Assembly (NCBI RefSeq): GCF_042408815.1
Contig: NZ_JBHOQR010000025.1
Span: forward strand, 1 to 64,000
DNA length: 64,000 nucleotides
Direction: 5' to 3'
Origin: Thermoflexus sp042408815
GTDB taxonomy: Bacteria; Chloroflexota; Anaerolineae; Thermoflexales; Thermoflexaceae
Below, piece after piece: positions 47,379-56,591 of this stretch (the stretch's first letter is position 1; every line of letters starts with the position of its first letter). The notes below the pieces were generated by a model, which was not told where the DNA came from, made no database searches, and saw only the letters and a list, made by a program, of their open reading frames with translations. A program made the position numbers and the translations under genes.

Positions 47379-48224
47379 TTATTCGTAGTCATACCATCCC
47401 TTCCCGGTTTTCCGCCCCAGACGGCCGGCCTGGACCATCTGACGCTGGATGGGGTGAGGGCGAAAACGGGGTTCCTCGAAAAACGCGTGATAGATGCTCT
47501 CGCTGACAGCCAGGTTGACATCCAGGCCGATCAGGTCCATCAGCTCGAAGGGGCCCATTCGAAATCCCAGGGCGCGAACCAGCCGATCCACCGTGGGGGG
47601 ATCCGCGATACCTTCCCCGATCAGGCGCAGGGCCTCCAGATAGAAGGGACGGGCGACGCGGTTCACGATAAACCCCGGCGTGTCCTTAACCACCACGGGG
47701 GTCTTCCCCCAGCGCCGGGCCAGATCAACCAGTGCCCGCACCGTTTCTTCGGAGGTTGCCAGCCCTCGCACCACCTCTACCAGGCGCATGATCGGCGCCG
47801 GATTAAAGAAATGCATGCCGGCCACCCGCTCCGGGCGCCGGGTGACTGCTCCCAGGGCAGTGATGGAGAGGGAGGAAGTATTGGAGGCCAGGATGGTGCC
47901 GGGGGGGCAGATCGCATCCAGCTGACGGAAGATCTCCTGCTTGAGCGCCATGTCCTCCGGCGCGGCCTCAATGATCACCTCAGTCCCAACCAGATCTTCC
48001 AAGGTGGTGCTGGGCTGAAGCCGCTCCCGAGCACGACGGGCTTCCGTCTCATCCAGTCGACCCCTGGCGGTAGCCTCCTGGAGCCATGCCTCGATCTGGG
48101 CTACGGCGTTCTCCAGGGCACCGGATGCTACATCATAGAGGGTAGCCTGTGCGCCATGGGTGATCGCCACATAGGCGATCCCCCGTCCCATCGTTCCTGC
48201 CCCTACAATTCCCACGCGCTCCAC
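47379..48224 (-). CDS. 3-hydroxyacyl-CoA (3-hydroxybutyryl-CoA) dehydrogenase
   Basis: The protein has 281 residues. The NAD-binding motif VGIVGAGTMGRGIAYVA opens the Rossmann domain. The catalytic His and Asn are in MHFFNPAPIMRLVEVV and SNTSSLSI, and the C-terminal domain has GKTPVVVKDTPGFIVNRVAR. It oxidises (S)-3-hydroxyacyl-CoA with NAD. The gene lies between an enoyl-CoA hydratase and the inactive-looking paralogue, forming a short beta-oxidation-type or phenylacetate-type operon. Confidence 0.93.
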   Translation of the reverse strand: MERVGIVGAGTMGRGIAYVAITHGAQATLYDVASGALENAVAQIEAWLQEATARGRLDETEARRARERLQPSTTLEDLVGTEVIIEAAPEDMALKQEIFRQLDAICPPGTILASNTSSLSITALGAVTRRPERVAGMHFFNPAPIMRLVEVVRGLATSEETVRALVDLARRWGKTPVVVKDTPGFIVNRVARPFYLEALRLIGEGIADPPTVDRLVRALGFRMGPFELMDLIGLDVNLAVSESIYHAFFEEPRFRPHPIQRQMVQAGRLGRKTGKGWYDYE

Positions 48225-48269
48225 GGTTCTCCCCTCCTTTTCAGGCCGATTGGAACCGGGCCTCTGACC

Positions 48270-49055
48270 TCATCCGCGGCGCCGCTGGAGGAAAGCCTCC
48301 ACTCGCTCCCGATGCTCCGGGGTGCGGGCGGCCGCGTCCTGGAGATGGGCCTCATATTCCAGAGACTGCTCCAGGGTGAACGTCAGCGCCCGATTCAAAG
48401 CGCGCTTCAGCCAGCCCACCGCCCGCGGTGGCAGATCCCGTAGCTGGGCCGCCCATTCCCGGGCCGTCGGCAGCACCTGATCCGGCGGCACCACCGCGTT
48501 GACCAGCCCCCAGGCCAGGGCTCGGGAGGCATCCAGTCGATCGATGAGGGTAGCCGCCTCAAAGGCCCGGGCATAACCCACCAGGTGAGGGAGGAACCAG
48601 GTGGAGCCGGAATCCGGGATCAGGGCGATCTTCGCAAAGGCGTTGAACACGAAGGAGGCGTTCTCCGCCATCACCCGGAGGTCACATGCCAGGGCCAGGC
48701 TGCAGCCCGCTCCTGCCGCCACCCCGTTGATCGCGGCGATGAAAGGTTTTTCGGTGTTGCGAATGCGGACGATCAAGGGATTATATCGGGTTCGCAGGTG
48801 CTCGCCAATCGAAAGGGCCTCCTCCGGGCGCTCGTAGCGCTGCCGCATCTCCGCCAGATCCTGTCCGGCGCAGAATCCCCGCCCGGCCCCGGTAAGGATC
48901 ACCCCACGGACCGCTTCATCGCGCTCGACAGCGCGTAGGGCAAGTTGCAGCTCCTCGAACATCCGCTCGTTGAAAGCATTCAGAACATCGGGGCGGTTCA
49001 GGGTGATGAGGGCGATCCCATCCTGGACTTCGTAGATCAACGTTTCGTAGGTCAT
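48270..49055 (-). CDS. Enoyl-CoA hydratase/isomerase family protein (PaaG-like)
   Basis: The protein has 261 residues and the crotonase fold. The oxyanion-hole segments are AGRGFCAGQDLAEM and INGVAAGAGCSLALACDL. The active-site loop reads IALIPDSGSTWFLPHLVG, with Asp in place of the second Glu of true hydratases, a pattern common in PaaG-type isomerases. It may therefore isomerise ring-epoxide CoA or double bonds rather than hydrate. It is the first gene of the trio with the two dehydrogenase paralogues. Confidence 0.88.
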   Translation of the reverse strand: MTYETLIYEVQDGIALITLNRPDVLNAFNERMFEELQLALRAVERDEAVRGVILTGAGRGFCAGQDLAEMRQRYERPEEALSIGEHLRTRYNPLIVRIRNTEKPFIAAINGVAAGAGCSLALACDLRVMAENASFVFNAFAKIALIPDSGSTWFLPHLVGYARAFEAATLIDRLDASRALAWGLVNAVVPPDQVLPTAREWAAQLRDLPPRAVGWLKRALNRALTFTLEQSLEYEAHLQDAAARTPEHRERVEAFLQRRRG

Positions 49056-49179
49056 CGCTCTCCTCCTGTTTTAGATTCCCGATCGAACTTGCGCCGTTGG
49101 GCTGGGATCCCGGAGAAGGGTGTCCCCTTTCCCCGTGGCGCCAAGATCCGCATGCTCGGGTGGGTTTTCCTGGCAACGC

Positions 49180-51864
49180 TCAATCCCCTTTCGTGGGCAT
49201 CCCCATGGCCAGCCCTCCGATGAGGAGGACAGCGGCCCCCGAGGCGATGGGAGAGAGCGCTCGAGCCTCGGGGACCGACAAGATCTGTCCTCCTACGATC
49301 AGCAGTGTATAGGTGATCCATCCGGCGATCCAACCCAGCAGGGTCGACCGCCAGGCCCAATCCGGGCCCCGACGCCATCCCAGGGCGAAGATGAGGACAC
49401 TGAAGCCCAGGATGAGCATGTGGCTCCATCCGAAGGCCTGCCACCCGGTTAGGGAAAGCCGCAGGGTAGCGAACCCCGGAGCGCGGGGAGTGAGGGTAGG
49501 CCACGGCTTAGGCGTCGGGAGGACCGTGGGCTCCGGAGAACGGGTTGGCGTAGGCGGCACAATGGTGGCGATCCGGCCCGGACGGTTTTTCTCGATCTGA
49601 ATCTGGAGCCGGTAGGAGAGGCGCGCCGGCTCGCTCACCGCGCGGATTTCCAGCGATCCCTCCCGATCCAGCGGGATGTCCACCTCTGCAAATCCATCCC
49701 GGGTGCGGGCGATGAACGGTCCGATGCTTCCCTGGTCGGTGTAGATGCCGGTGAACCACACCGGGATGCCATCGGGGACGAGAAATCCATCTCGATCGCG
49801 GATGGGGCCGGCCCAGACCCGCAGGGTCTGCCCCACCTGGACCGCAACCGGCGTGGGCGTGCCCGGAGAGGTCCCTTCCCGAGGTCCGACCCCCAGGGGG
49901 ATCACTTGGGCAGGATCCGGTCGCACGCGGTCTGCCAGATGATAGCCGAGAGTGGGAATGGAGAGAGGAGGGCGGCTTCGAGGGGTGAGCGTGCCAAACA
50001 GAACGCGGGCCATGATCTCCACTGCGGGAGGAATATGGGTCCAGATCGCCTCATAACGGCTCAGACGCGCGATCTCCCGGGCGGTCAGAGGATAGAGGGC
50101 TCCGAATCCCCAGAAGACCACCTTCTTCCCGCCCAGGAGCTCTGCTCGCTCCCCCAGGAGGAGATGAGGGAGGCTGGAGGCTGGATCGGCCGGATGCTCA
50201 TCCAGGGCCGCGATCACAATCCAGGCGGCCCGCTCGAAATCCGGCCGCAGGTCCGGTGCTTCTGGAGCTCGGGAGAAGAAGGCCATCGCCTCTGCGAAGG
50301 AACGCACCGAGATCTGGGCGGGATCCAGCGCGCCGCCGCTAGCGGTTTGCAGGGCCTGGGTCAGGGTCTCCGCAGGCAGCAGCGGTTGCTCCGGGCATGC
50401 TGCGCAAGCCCGAACCCTCCGCCCATCCACCAAGATCAGGATGGGCTCTCCTGGCTGCGGGATAGGCGGAGGGTTCGATCCCGCCGAGTAGAGGCGGACC
50501 ACCGCGCTTTCCAGGGCTTGGCGGACCACCTGGAGATGCGCCGGGGTTCCCACAGCCTGGCGGAGCTGTTGGGGGTTGGGGAATACCACTCCGGCGGCGA
50601 AGCCGGGGTAAAGCGCATATTTCAGACGCAGGATCCGTGCGACGGCGCTGTTCACCAGATTCTGAAAGGCCAGATCGGTGGAATACTTTTCGCTGAAAAA
50701 CCGGATGACCTCCGTGGCGCGGCGGGCTGCTTCCAGAGCATTCGCATGGAGATCCCCTAGCCAAATCAGATCATTGCCCGCCATAAAGGCATCCAAGGCG
50801 GCGCGACGGAAATCGATTTCCCCTTGCTCATCGGCATACTCTGCGCGAAGAACGGGATGCCCGAGAGGAGGAGAGAGCAAGACCCCGCCGCGATCTCGCC
50901 AGGTTTTGATCTCCGGTAATGTCAGCAATGTCCCCAGGGCGTTTCCATCCACCGCTAAGGGGCGTGTCCATTCCTGGGCACTTCCTCCAAAGCCTCGGAT
51001 TCGCATGAGGGAAACCTGCACCGCTCGAACCAGGGGGCGGCCTGTCTCCGTCGGTGTTCGCATCAGCTCCAGGAAGGGAACCAGGTCGAAAGCGACCAGA
51101 TCTTCCTTGGTGAGGACCGCCGTCCGTTCTGACCAGCCGTAGGCGCGGCCTTCGCCTGGGAAAGACCCCGGGGCGATCAGCAATCGTCCTTCACTGCCGG
51201 CCATCAGGCCGCTCAAATAGGCCCGGGCGATGCGGCTGACCCATTGGGGATCTCCCCCGAAAGTTTGTACGCCGGCATCCCCGATCTCCGGTCGGGGTTC
51301 CAGCAGGACATCCAGAGGAGGGCCCAGGAGCAGGTTCACTCCCACTGCCTGGAGTTCTTCCCCCAGGGCTTGTCCAACTGCCTGAACGCGCTCTGGATCC
51401 CAGGTGGCGCCCAGGGCCAGAGGCGATGGCAGCGGCATCGCCCCACGGGTCCATGCGGAAAAAGGGGGACCGTCGCCCTGTTGCCGCACCCCAATGAACA
51501 GAGGGATAAAGGGGTTGAGCGTGGCCGCCTGCTGCTGAAGGGAGAGGGTGATCGAAAGCAATTCGGAGGGGGTGTCGCCCAGGTTGGTGAAATTCCCCTG
51601 ATCCGGGCTCAGGACCACTCCTCCAATCCGCTGCTCAGTGAGCAGGGAACGGAGCGGATGGTCCGAACGGGCGATGGGCCCGGGCAGGGTCACCAGGAAC
51701 AGCTGCCCCACCTTGGCCTCGGGGGGCATCTGAGCCAACAGGCGGGCGATGAACTCATCTTCACCCCCCTGAGCCGCCGCCGGAGCAATAGGAGCAAGCC
51801 CCAAGGCCAGCGCAAGCACCAACCCCCAGCGGATCCAGCGCCTTACCGTTCGAACCCCTCGCAT
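49180..51864 (-). CDS. Exported GH3-like protein with degenerate active site and C-terminal membrane anchor
   Basis: The protein has 894 residues. A signal peptide lies at about 10-31, ending PAAAQG. A GH3-type TIM-barrel domain follows (MPPEAKVGQLFLVTLPG, then QRIGGVVLSP). The usual KHFPGHG motif is replaced by IAPGSFPGEGRAYGW. The nucleophile region reads RDRGGVLLSPPLGHPV with no Asp. Both changes suggest loss of glycosidase activity. After an immunoglobulin-like region and a Pro/Thr-rich linker (PPTPTRSPEPTVLPTPKPWP) there are about three C-terminal transmembrane helices. It may bind cell-wall glycans; the function is unknown. Confidence 0.72.
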   Translation of the reverse strand: MRGVRTVRRWIRWGLVLALALGLAPIAPAAAQGGEDEFIARLLAQMPPEAKVGQLFLVTLPGPIARSDHPLRSLLTEQRIGGVVLSPDQGNFTNLGDTPSELLSITLSLQQQAATLNPFIPLFIGVRQQGDGPPFSAWTRGAMPLPSPLALGATWDPERVQAVGQALGEELQAVGVNLLLGPPLDVLLEPRPEIGDAGVQTFGGDPQWVSRIARAYLSGLMAGSEGRLLIAPGSFPGEGRAYGWSERTAVLTKEDLVAFDLVPFLELMRTPTETGRPLVRAVQVSLMRIRGFGGSAQEWTRPLAVDGNALGTLLTLPEIKTWRDRGGVLLSPPLGHPVLRAEYADEQGEIDFRRAALDAFMAGNDLIWLGDLHANALEAARRATEVIRFFSEKYSTDLAFQNLVNSAVARILRLKYALYPGFAAGVVFPNPQQLRQAVGTPAHLQVVRQALESAVVRLYSAGSNPPPIPQPGEPILILVDGRRVRACAACPEQPLLPAETLTQALQTASGGALDPAQISVRSFAEAMAFFSRAPEAPDLRPDFERAAWIVIAALDEHPADPASSLPHLLLGERAELLGGKKVVFWGFGALYPLTAREIARLSRYEAIWTHIPPAVEIMARVLFGTLTPRSRPPLSIPTLGYHLADRVRPDPAQVIPLGVGPREGTSPGTPTPVAVQVGQTLRVWAGPIRDRDGFLVPDGIPVWFTGIYTDQGSIGPFIARTRDGFAEVDIPLDREGSLEIRAVSEPARLSYRLQIQIEKNRPGRIATIVPPTPTRSPEPTVLPTPKPWPTLTPRAPGFATLRLSLTGWQAFGWSHMLILGFSVLIFALGWRRGPDWAWRSTLLGWIAGWITYTLLIVGGQILSVPEARALSPIASGAAVLLIGGLAMGMPTKGD

Positions 51865-51950
51865 CGGACGCCTTCCTGATGGCGTATGGCCTGGTTGTCA
51901 ACCGGAGACTTGGAGCGATGGGAGAGGGTGGAAAGCCCCCTCTCCACCTC

Positions 51951-52718
51951 TTAGAGATCCTCCGGGGAATCTGGAATCGCAAACCCCGAGCGCATTAGCC
52001 GCTGGTGCTCCAGCTTCATGCAGCGATCCATTACCACCAGCAGTCCGGCCTCCTGGGCGCGTTGAGCGGCCTCAAAGTGGATCACCCCAAGCTGCATCCA
52101 GATCACCTTCGCGCCTTTCGCGATCGCCTGTTCCACGATCTCCGGGACGTAACGAGCGGGCCGGAAGATGTCGACCACATCCACCGGTTCGGGGACCGAG
52201 AGGAGATCCGGGTAGGAAGGCTCCCCCAGGACCTCCTGAATCGTTGGGTTTACCGGGATAATGCGGTAGCCCTGACGCTGAAGGTAAGAGGCCACCTGAT
52301 GGCTGGGCCGTGTGGGGTCCGCCGATAAGCCAACCACTGCAATCACGCGGGACTCGGCCAGAATGCGGCGCAGCGTGACATCGTCCTGAACGGTGATGGG
52401 CTCCGGGAGGATCACCTCCACCTGTCGCTGATCGAGGAGGACATCCCTTCCCAGAAGCCGGGCCTCCACCCGATAGCGCGCGCCGGGATCCGGACGCCGG
52501 AGATGGAGGACGTAGGTCGGTCGGAGCTCCATCACCCCCATCACGGCCATCGAATGGATTTCCTCCCCCTGTTCATTATAGAGGATGAGCTCCAGCTCAG
52601 GGGGATGGGAGGAGAGGGAGAGTTCCAGCTCCACCACCACCCGTCGTCCATCGGGCATGGGGGTTGCCCGAAGGGCGTGGATCCGGGGGGATTCGGCCTG
52701 ACCCGGATTGCGCTCCAT
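51951..52718 (-). CDS. CoA-binding (YccU-type) protein with an extra N-terminal domain
   Basis: The protein has 255 residues. The C-terminal 140 residues are a CoA_binding_2 Rossmann domain: VIAVVGLSADPTRPSHQVAS, GYRIIPVNPTIQEVLGEPSY, VDVVDIFRPARYVPEIVEQA and VVMDRCMKLEH. The N-terminal 115 residues are beta-rich and are not part of the usual 140-residue family protein. The ATG at 52718 has AGGAGGT five bases upstream; the longer frame that continues through the tRNA-Arg gene is rejected. The metabolic role is unknown. Confidence 0.83.
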   Translation of the reverse strand: MERNPGQAESPRIHALRATPMPDGRRVVVELELSLSSHPPELELILYNEQGEEIHSMAVMGVMELRPTYVLHLRRPDPGARYRVEARLLGRDVLLDQRQVEVILPEPITVQDDVTLRRILAESRVIAVVGLSADPTRPSHQVASYLQRQGYRIIPVNPTIQEVLGEPSYPDLLSVPEPVDVVDIFRPARYVPEIVEQAIAKGAKVIWMQLGVIHFEAAQRAQEAGLLVVMDRCMKLEHQRLMRSGFAIPDSPEDL

Positions 52719-52746
52719 CACGACCTCCTGGTGGGACTGCCGAAAT

Positions 52747-52776
52747 GAAAAAGCCGGGCGCATCCAGAGCCCGGCT
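52747..52776 (-). terminator. Terminator of the tRNA-Arg gene
   Basis: On the minus strand AGCCGGGC and GCCCGGCT form a perfect 8-bp stem with a 9-base loop, directly followed by TTTTTC. It lies 11 bases after the tRNA-Arg 3' end and before the ATG of the CoA-binding gene, so the two genes are separate units. Confidence 0.82.
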
Positions 52777-52787
52777 GATGAGTTCAG

Positions 52788-52861
52788 CGCCCCCGGCGGG
52801 ATTCGAACCCGCAACACAGGACTTAGGACGCCCTTGCTCTATCCGGTTGAGCTACGGGGGC
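52788..52861 (-). tRNA. tRNA-Arg (CCT)
   Basis: Read on the minus strand, the acceptor is GCCCCCG/CGGGGGC, the D-arm GCTC/GAGC, the anticodon arm AGGGC/GTCCT with loop GTCCTAA (anticodon CCT), and the T-arm GCGGG/CCCGC with TTCGAAT. The discriminator is G and CCA is not encoded. It reads AGG codons, which are rare in most genes of this window. Confidence 0.93.
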
Positions 52862-52881
52862 ATGGTCCTACTCTGGTTTCT

Positions 52882-52887
52882 ATTATA
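52882..52887 (-). promoter_or_regulatory. -10 element of tRNA-Arg
   Basis: A perfect TATAAT on the minus strand lies 21 bases before the tRNA 5' end, so transcription would start about 14 bases before it. No good -35 box is visible. Confidence 0.5.
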
Positions 52888-52956
52888 ACTCAACTCCTCG
52901 CGCAGGTGGTTCTCCAAGCTGACTGGGCGAGGCGATCCGGTGGGATGCCCGGATCG

Positions 52957-53385
52957 CTAGAAGGAAGTGGCCACCCAGTCCCCGATCAGCCAGTAGCGGA
53001 AATCCTCCCCCCGGCTGCAGGCGATGGCCCCCACGACGCCATAGGCTAGAGCGCCCAGCGGGATCAGGCTCAGCAGGCAGGCGACCGGCATGAGGCAGAT
53101 CCCGATGATGAGGGCGGTTAGGGCCAGGCTGAGGAGCCACGCTCCCATCGCGGTCACCCCGGCGACCACCCAGGCGAGCAGCTGAAAGATCAGGGCCTGC
53201 AAGGCATGGAAAGCCACATATCGCGATCGCTCCCGATAGAACAGATAGATCAGGAAAGCGGCGATGGGGCCGCCGAGGGCGGTGGCCAGGTTCAGCAGGA
53301 CGCTCAGATGGGCCAACATCGCCCATTGTCGCTCCTCGGCGGAGAGGGCGGCTTCCGGAGCAGGAAGGGTCGGATGCTCTTCCAT
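52957..53385 (-). CDS. DUF4870-type small membrane protein
   Basis: The protein has 142 residues. After a short acidic N-terminus it has the family segment ERQWAMLAHLSVLLNLAT, then LIYLFYRERSRYVAFHALQA, and three to four transmembrane helices. The Tic20/DUF4870 family has no settled function. The ATG at 53385 has GGAGGT five bases upstream; the longer in-frame extension to 53559 is rejected. It is divergent from recJ. Confidence 0.82.
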   Translation of the reverse strand: MEEHPTLPAPEAALSAEERQWAMLAHLSVLLNLATALGGPIAAFLIYLFYRERSRYVAFHALQALIFQLLAWVVAGVTAMGAWLLSLALTALIIGICLMPVACLLSLIPLGALAYGVVGAIACSRGEDFRYWLIGDWVATSF

Positions 53386-53576
53386 GGTGACCTCCGTAGA
53401 AATCAGCGCTTGGCGCTCTCTACGCGGTGCCAGTGCGGGGGAGGAGGACGAAAGCTTCCCCCTCGAAAGATCGGAGGAGAACCCTACGGCCTCCATCCCC
53501 GGATCGCCCAGCGAGGCGCGATCACCGACTATTATGGAGCTGGTCGGGGGAGATTGCACACCCGCCTTCGCGCTTA

Positions 53577-53605
53577 TTGACGGTGCCTCCGTTGTTTTCT
53601 ACAAT
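53577..53605 (+). promoter_or_regulatory. Sigma-70-type promoter of the recJ operon
   Basis: TTGACG (53577-53582) and TACAAT (53600-53605) are separated by the optimal 17 bases, each with one mismatch to consensus. The transcript would start near 53612, 26 bases before the recJ ATG. Confidence 0.75.
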
Positions 53606-53637
53606 GAGGATCCAGATCTCCCCGGGACGGCCATCCC

Positions 53638-55410
53638 ATGCGATATTCCGATCACCAGAGGGCAGGACAAGGACGCCGGGTTTGGTGGCTGGCCCCTCCG
53701 GCCCCGGAGGTGGTTCGGGCGGCTCTTAGGCGGTGGCCGGCCTTGCTGCAGGATCTTCTTTACCATCGGGGGATCATGTCCGAGGAGGCGGCGGCGCAGT
53801 TTCTGGCCCGCGAGGGGCCTGCGGGGGATCCCTTCCGGCTGAAGGGGATGGAGCCGGCGCTGGAACGCCTGGAGCGGGCGATCGTCCGGCAGGAGCCGAT
53901 CGCGGTCTACGGCGACTATGATGTGGATGGCGTCACAGCCACTGCCATGCTCGTCCAGGCCCTCCAGGCCCTCGGCGCCCGGGCCCGCCCTTATATTCCC
54001 CATCGGGAAACTGAAGGATACGGCCTCAACGGCGAGGCGCTGAGAAGCCTGGTGGAAGAAGGGATTCAGGTGGTGATTACCGTCGATTGTGGAGCGCGAT
54101 CGATCATGGAGGCCGCGCTGGCCCGCGCCCTCGGCCTCGATCTGATCGTAACGGATCATCACTTGCCCGGTGACGTCCTCCCGGAGGCCATCCACATTAA
54201 TCCCAAGCAGCCGGATTGTCCGTATCCGTTCAAAGAGCTGGCAGGGGTGGGGGTGGCCTATAAGCTGGTGCAGGCCCTGAAGGCCCGCTACCCCCACGCT
54301 TCTTTTGAGCCGGAGGATTTCCTGGATCTGGTGGCCCTGGGGACCGTCGCGGATATCGTGCCGTTGCTGGGGGAAAACCGGGCGCTGGTGACGCGCGGGC
54401 TGGAGCGGCTGCGAGCGCCGGCCCGCGTCGGTTTACAAGCCCTCTATCAGGTTGCCGGTCTGGAGGCCTCGCAGGTGGACCCGTGGGCGATCTCTTTCAT
54501 TCTGGCTCCGCGTCTGAACGCGGCGGGGCGCTTGGAACATGCCCTGGCGGCTTACCGCCTGCTGACGACCCGGGACCCTACGGAGGCCGTGGCCCTGGCG
54601 GAGGAGCTGGACCGTCAGAATCGGGAACGCCAGATTCTGACCCAGGCGACGGAGGAAGCTGCTCGTGCGATGGCGGTTCCGGAAGATCAGGTTCCCTGGT
54701 TGATCTTCGCGGCCTCCGAGGATTTTCGCCCCGGGGTGGTGGGATTGGCCGCTGGGCGGCTGGCGGAGTCGTTCTATCGCCCAGCGGTGGTGATCAGTCT
54801 GATGGGCGAGGAGGGGCGGGGATCCGCCCGCAGCATCCCAGAGTTTCATATCACCCGGGCGCTGGATGCCTGCGCCGATCTGCTGGTGCGCCACGGCGGG
54901 CACGCCGCGGCCGCCGGGTTCGTGGTGCGGCGGGAGAACTTGGAAAGGCTCCGGGAGCGCTTGCAGGAGCTGGCGGCCCAGGCGCTCAGTGCGCGCGAGC
55001 TCCAACCGGCCACCATCGTGGAGGCCATGTTGCCCCTTCGGGAAGTCACCTGGCGCCTTCACGAGTGGCTCACGTGGTTGGAGCCCTACGGCTACGGCAA
55101 TCCGGCCCCCCGCTTTCTCAGCCGCGGTGTGGTGGTCCGCTCCGTCCGGACCGTGGGGAACGATGGTCAGCATCTGCGAATGGTGCTGACCGTTCCCGGG
55201 GGCGGTCCGGTTTGGGATGCCATTGCCTTCCGTCAGGGGAATCGGGCGGCGGAGGTGCGCCCGGGGATGTCGCTGGATGTGGTCTTTGAGGTGCGGGCAG
55301 AGCGATGGAACGGCGAGCCCCGCCTCACGCTCCTGGTGGAGGATTTCGCTCCCTCCTCTGAGTCTGCGATGGTTCCTCTCCCATGGTCCGGCCTGGAGCA
55401 TCGGGAATGA
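53638..55410 (+). CDS. recJ: Single-stranded-DNA-specific exonuclease RecJ
   Basis: The protein has 590 residues. The DHH-domain motifs are AVYGDYDVDGVTATAML, ITVDCGAR and IVTDHHLPGD. The DHHA1 domain carries RHGGHAAAAGFVVRRENL, and a C-terminal OB-type domain follows. It degrades single-stranded DNA 5' to 3' in recombination and mismatch or base-excision repair. The start at 53638 lies a short way after a good promoter. The stop overlaps the ATG of the next gene. Confidence 0.95.
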   Translation: MRYSDHQRAGQGRRVWWLAPPAPEVVRAALRRWPALLQDLLYHRGIMSEEAAAQFLAREGPAGDPFRLKGMEPALERLERAIVRQEPIAVYGDYDVDGVTATAMLVQALQALGARARPYIPHRETEGYGLNGEALRSLVEEGIQVVITVDCGARSIMEAALARALGLDLIVTDHHLPGDVLPEAIHINPKQPDCPYPFKELAGVGVAYKLVQALKARYPHASFEPEDFLDLVALGTVADIVPLLGENRALVTRGLERLRAPARVGLQALYQVAGLEASQVDPWAISFILAPRLNAAGRLEHALAAYRLLTTRDPTEAVALAEELDRQNRERQILTQATEEAARAMAVPEDQVPWLIFAASEDFRPGVVGLAAGRLAESFYRPAVVISLMGEEGRGSARSIPEFHITRALDACADLLVRHGGHAAAAGFVVRRENLERLRERLQELAAQALSARELQPATIVEAMLPLREVTWRLHEWLTWLEPYGYGNPAPRFLSRGVVVRSVRTVGNDGQHLRMVLTVPGGGPVWDAIAFRQGNRAAEVRPGMSLDVVFEVRAERWNGEPRLTLLVEDFAPSSESAMVPLPWSGLEHRE

Positions 55411-56393
55411 ACCGACACGGGTTTTTGCTGGTGGGGGTGGTGCTCAGCGCGGTCCTGCTGGCCTGGACGCTGCATGGTCTGCATCTGGAGGAATGGACCG
55501 GGGCGCTCTCGGGGCTGAAGATCCCCTGGCTCCTGATCGGGGCCCTGTTTTATTTCGTTGCTGTTATCCTGCGGACCTGGCGATGGGGGATTCTGCTCCA
55601 TAGCCTGCCATCCACCAGCTTCCGGGATCGCTTCATCGCGTTGACGATTGGATATATGGGGAACAATCTCTATCCAGCCCGCGCCGGGGAGCTGTTGCGG
55701 GCTTATGTGCTCCAGCGTCGGTGCGGCATCCAGGTGAGCACGGCCCTGGGAACCATTGTGGTCGAGCGCGTGCTGGATGGGCTGATGGTGGTGTTCCTGG
55801 CCCTGGTGGCGCTGCTCTTCTTCCCTCTTCCGGCCTCGTTGCGGTCGGCGGTGATGGCGGGAGGGGTGGTGTTCGGCGGAGCGCTCCTGATGTTGTTGGG
55901 AATGGCCCGGAACGCGGCGAAGCTCCACGATCTGCTGGAGCGGATCTCACAACGCCGGCTGGGCCCCCGCATGGAACGGGCGATGGCCTTCCTTTTCCGG
56001 TTCCTGGATGGCCTGACCGTTCTGCAGCGTCCTGCCCATGCGCTGGCGGTCGGAGGGCTCACGGCTCTGATCTGGCTGGCGGAGGCAGGGACCTACAGCC
56101 TGGTGATGCAGGCGTTTCCTTTCCAAGCCTCGTTCTTCGCCCTTCTGGTGATGACCGCGACGGTCAACCTGGCCACGGCGCTCCCATCGGCCCCGGGTTA
56201 TGTGGGCACCTTCGAGGCGCCGGGGGTCGTCGTGCTCCGGGCGTTGGGGATCCCGCCCGGTGCCGCTTTGACATACACCCTGCTCCTCCACTTGGTTCTC
56301 TGGCTGCCTATCACGCTCCTCGGCCTTTTCCTGTTCCTGCGGGAAGGGCTCCGCGGGCTTCTCCATCCTGCCGATGTTTCCCCTTCCTCCTGA
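55407..56393 (+). CDS. Flippase-like lysylphosphatidylglycerol synthase TM-domain protein
   Basis: The protein has 328 residues with about eight transmembrane helices. Family segments are LTIGYMGNNLYPARAGELLR, VVERVLDGLMV, and ALPSAPGYVGTFEAPGVVVL. It matches the UPF0104/AglD-like group of integral membrane proteins, which are thought to move or modify lipid-linked molecules. It lacks the cytosolic synthase domain of MprF. The ATG at 55407 overlaps the recJ stop (ATGA), indicating translational coupling. Confidence 0.87.
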   Translation: MNRHGFLLVGVVLSAVLLAWTLHGLHLEEWTGALSGLKIPWLLIGALFYFVAVILRTWRWGILLHSLPSTSFRDRFIALTIGYMGNNLYPARAGELLRAYVLQRRCGIQVSTALGTIVVERVLDGLMVVFLALVALLFFPLPASLRSAVMAGGVVFGGALLMLLGMARNAAKLHDLLERISQRRLGPRMERAMAFLFRFLDGLTVLQRPAHALAVGGLTALIWLAEAGTYSLVMQAFPFQASFFALLVMTATVNLATALPSAPGYVGTFEAPGVVVLRALGIPPGAALTYTLLLHLVLWLPITLLGLFLFLREGLRGLLHPADVSPSS

Positions 56394-56591
56394 ACCGGAG
56401 GCCCTGGGATACCGGTGCCATGTTCCGTTCCAGGATTTCGAGGATGGAGCCGCGGAGACGGCTTCCACCTCGAACGATGAAGAAGGATCGTCCGTGAGGG
56501 GAGGAAGTATACGGCCTCCCGGATTTCAGGAACGGTATCCGTTCGATATCCAGGTAAGGCTCTATCTTCGACCTGGAGTGGGAGCGCTACG

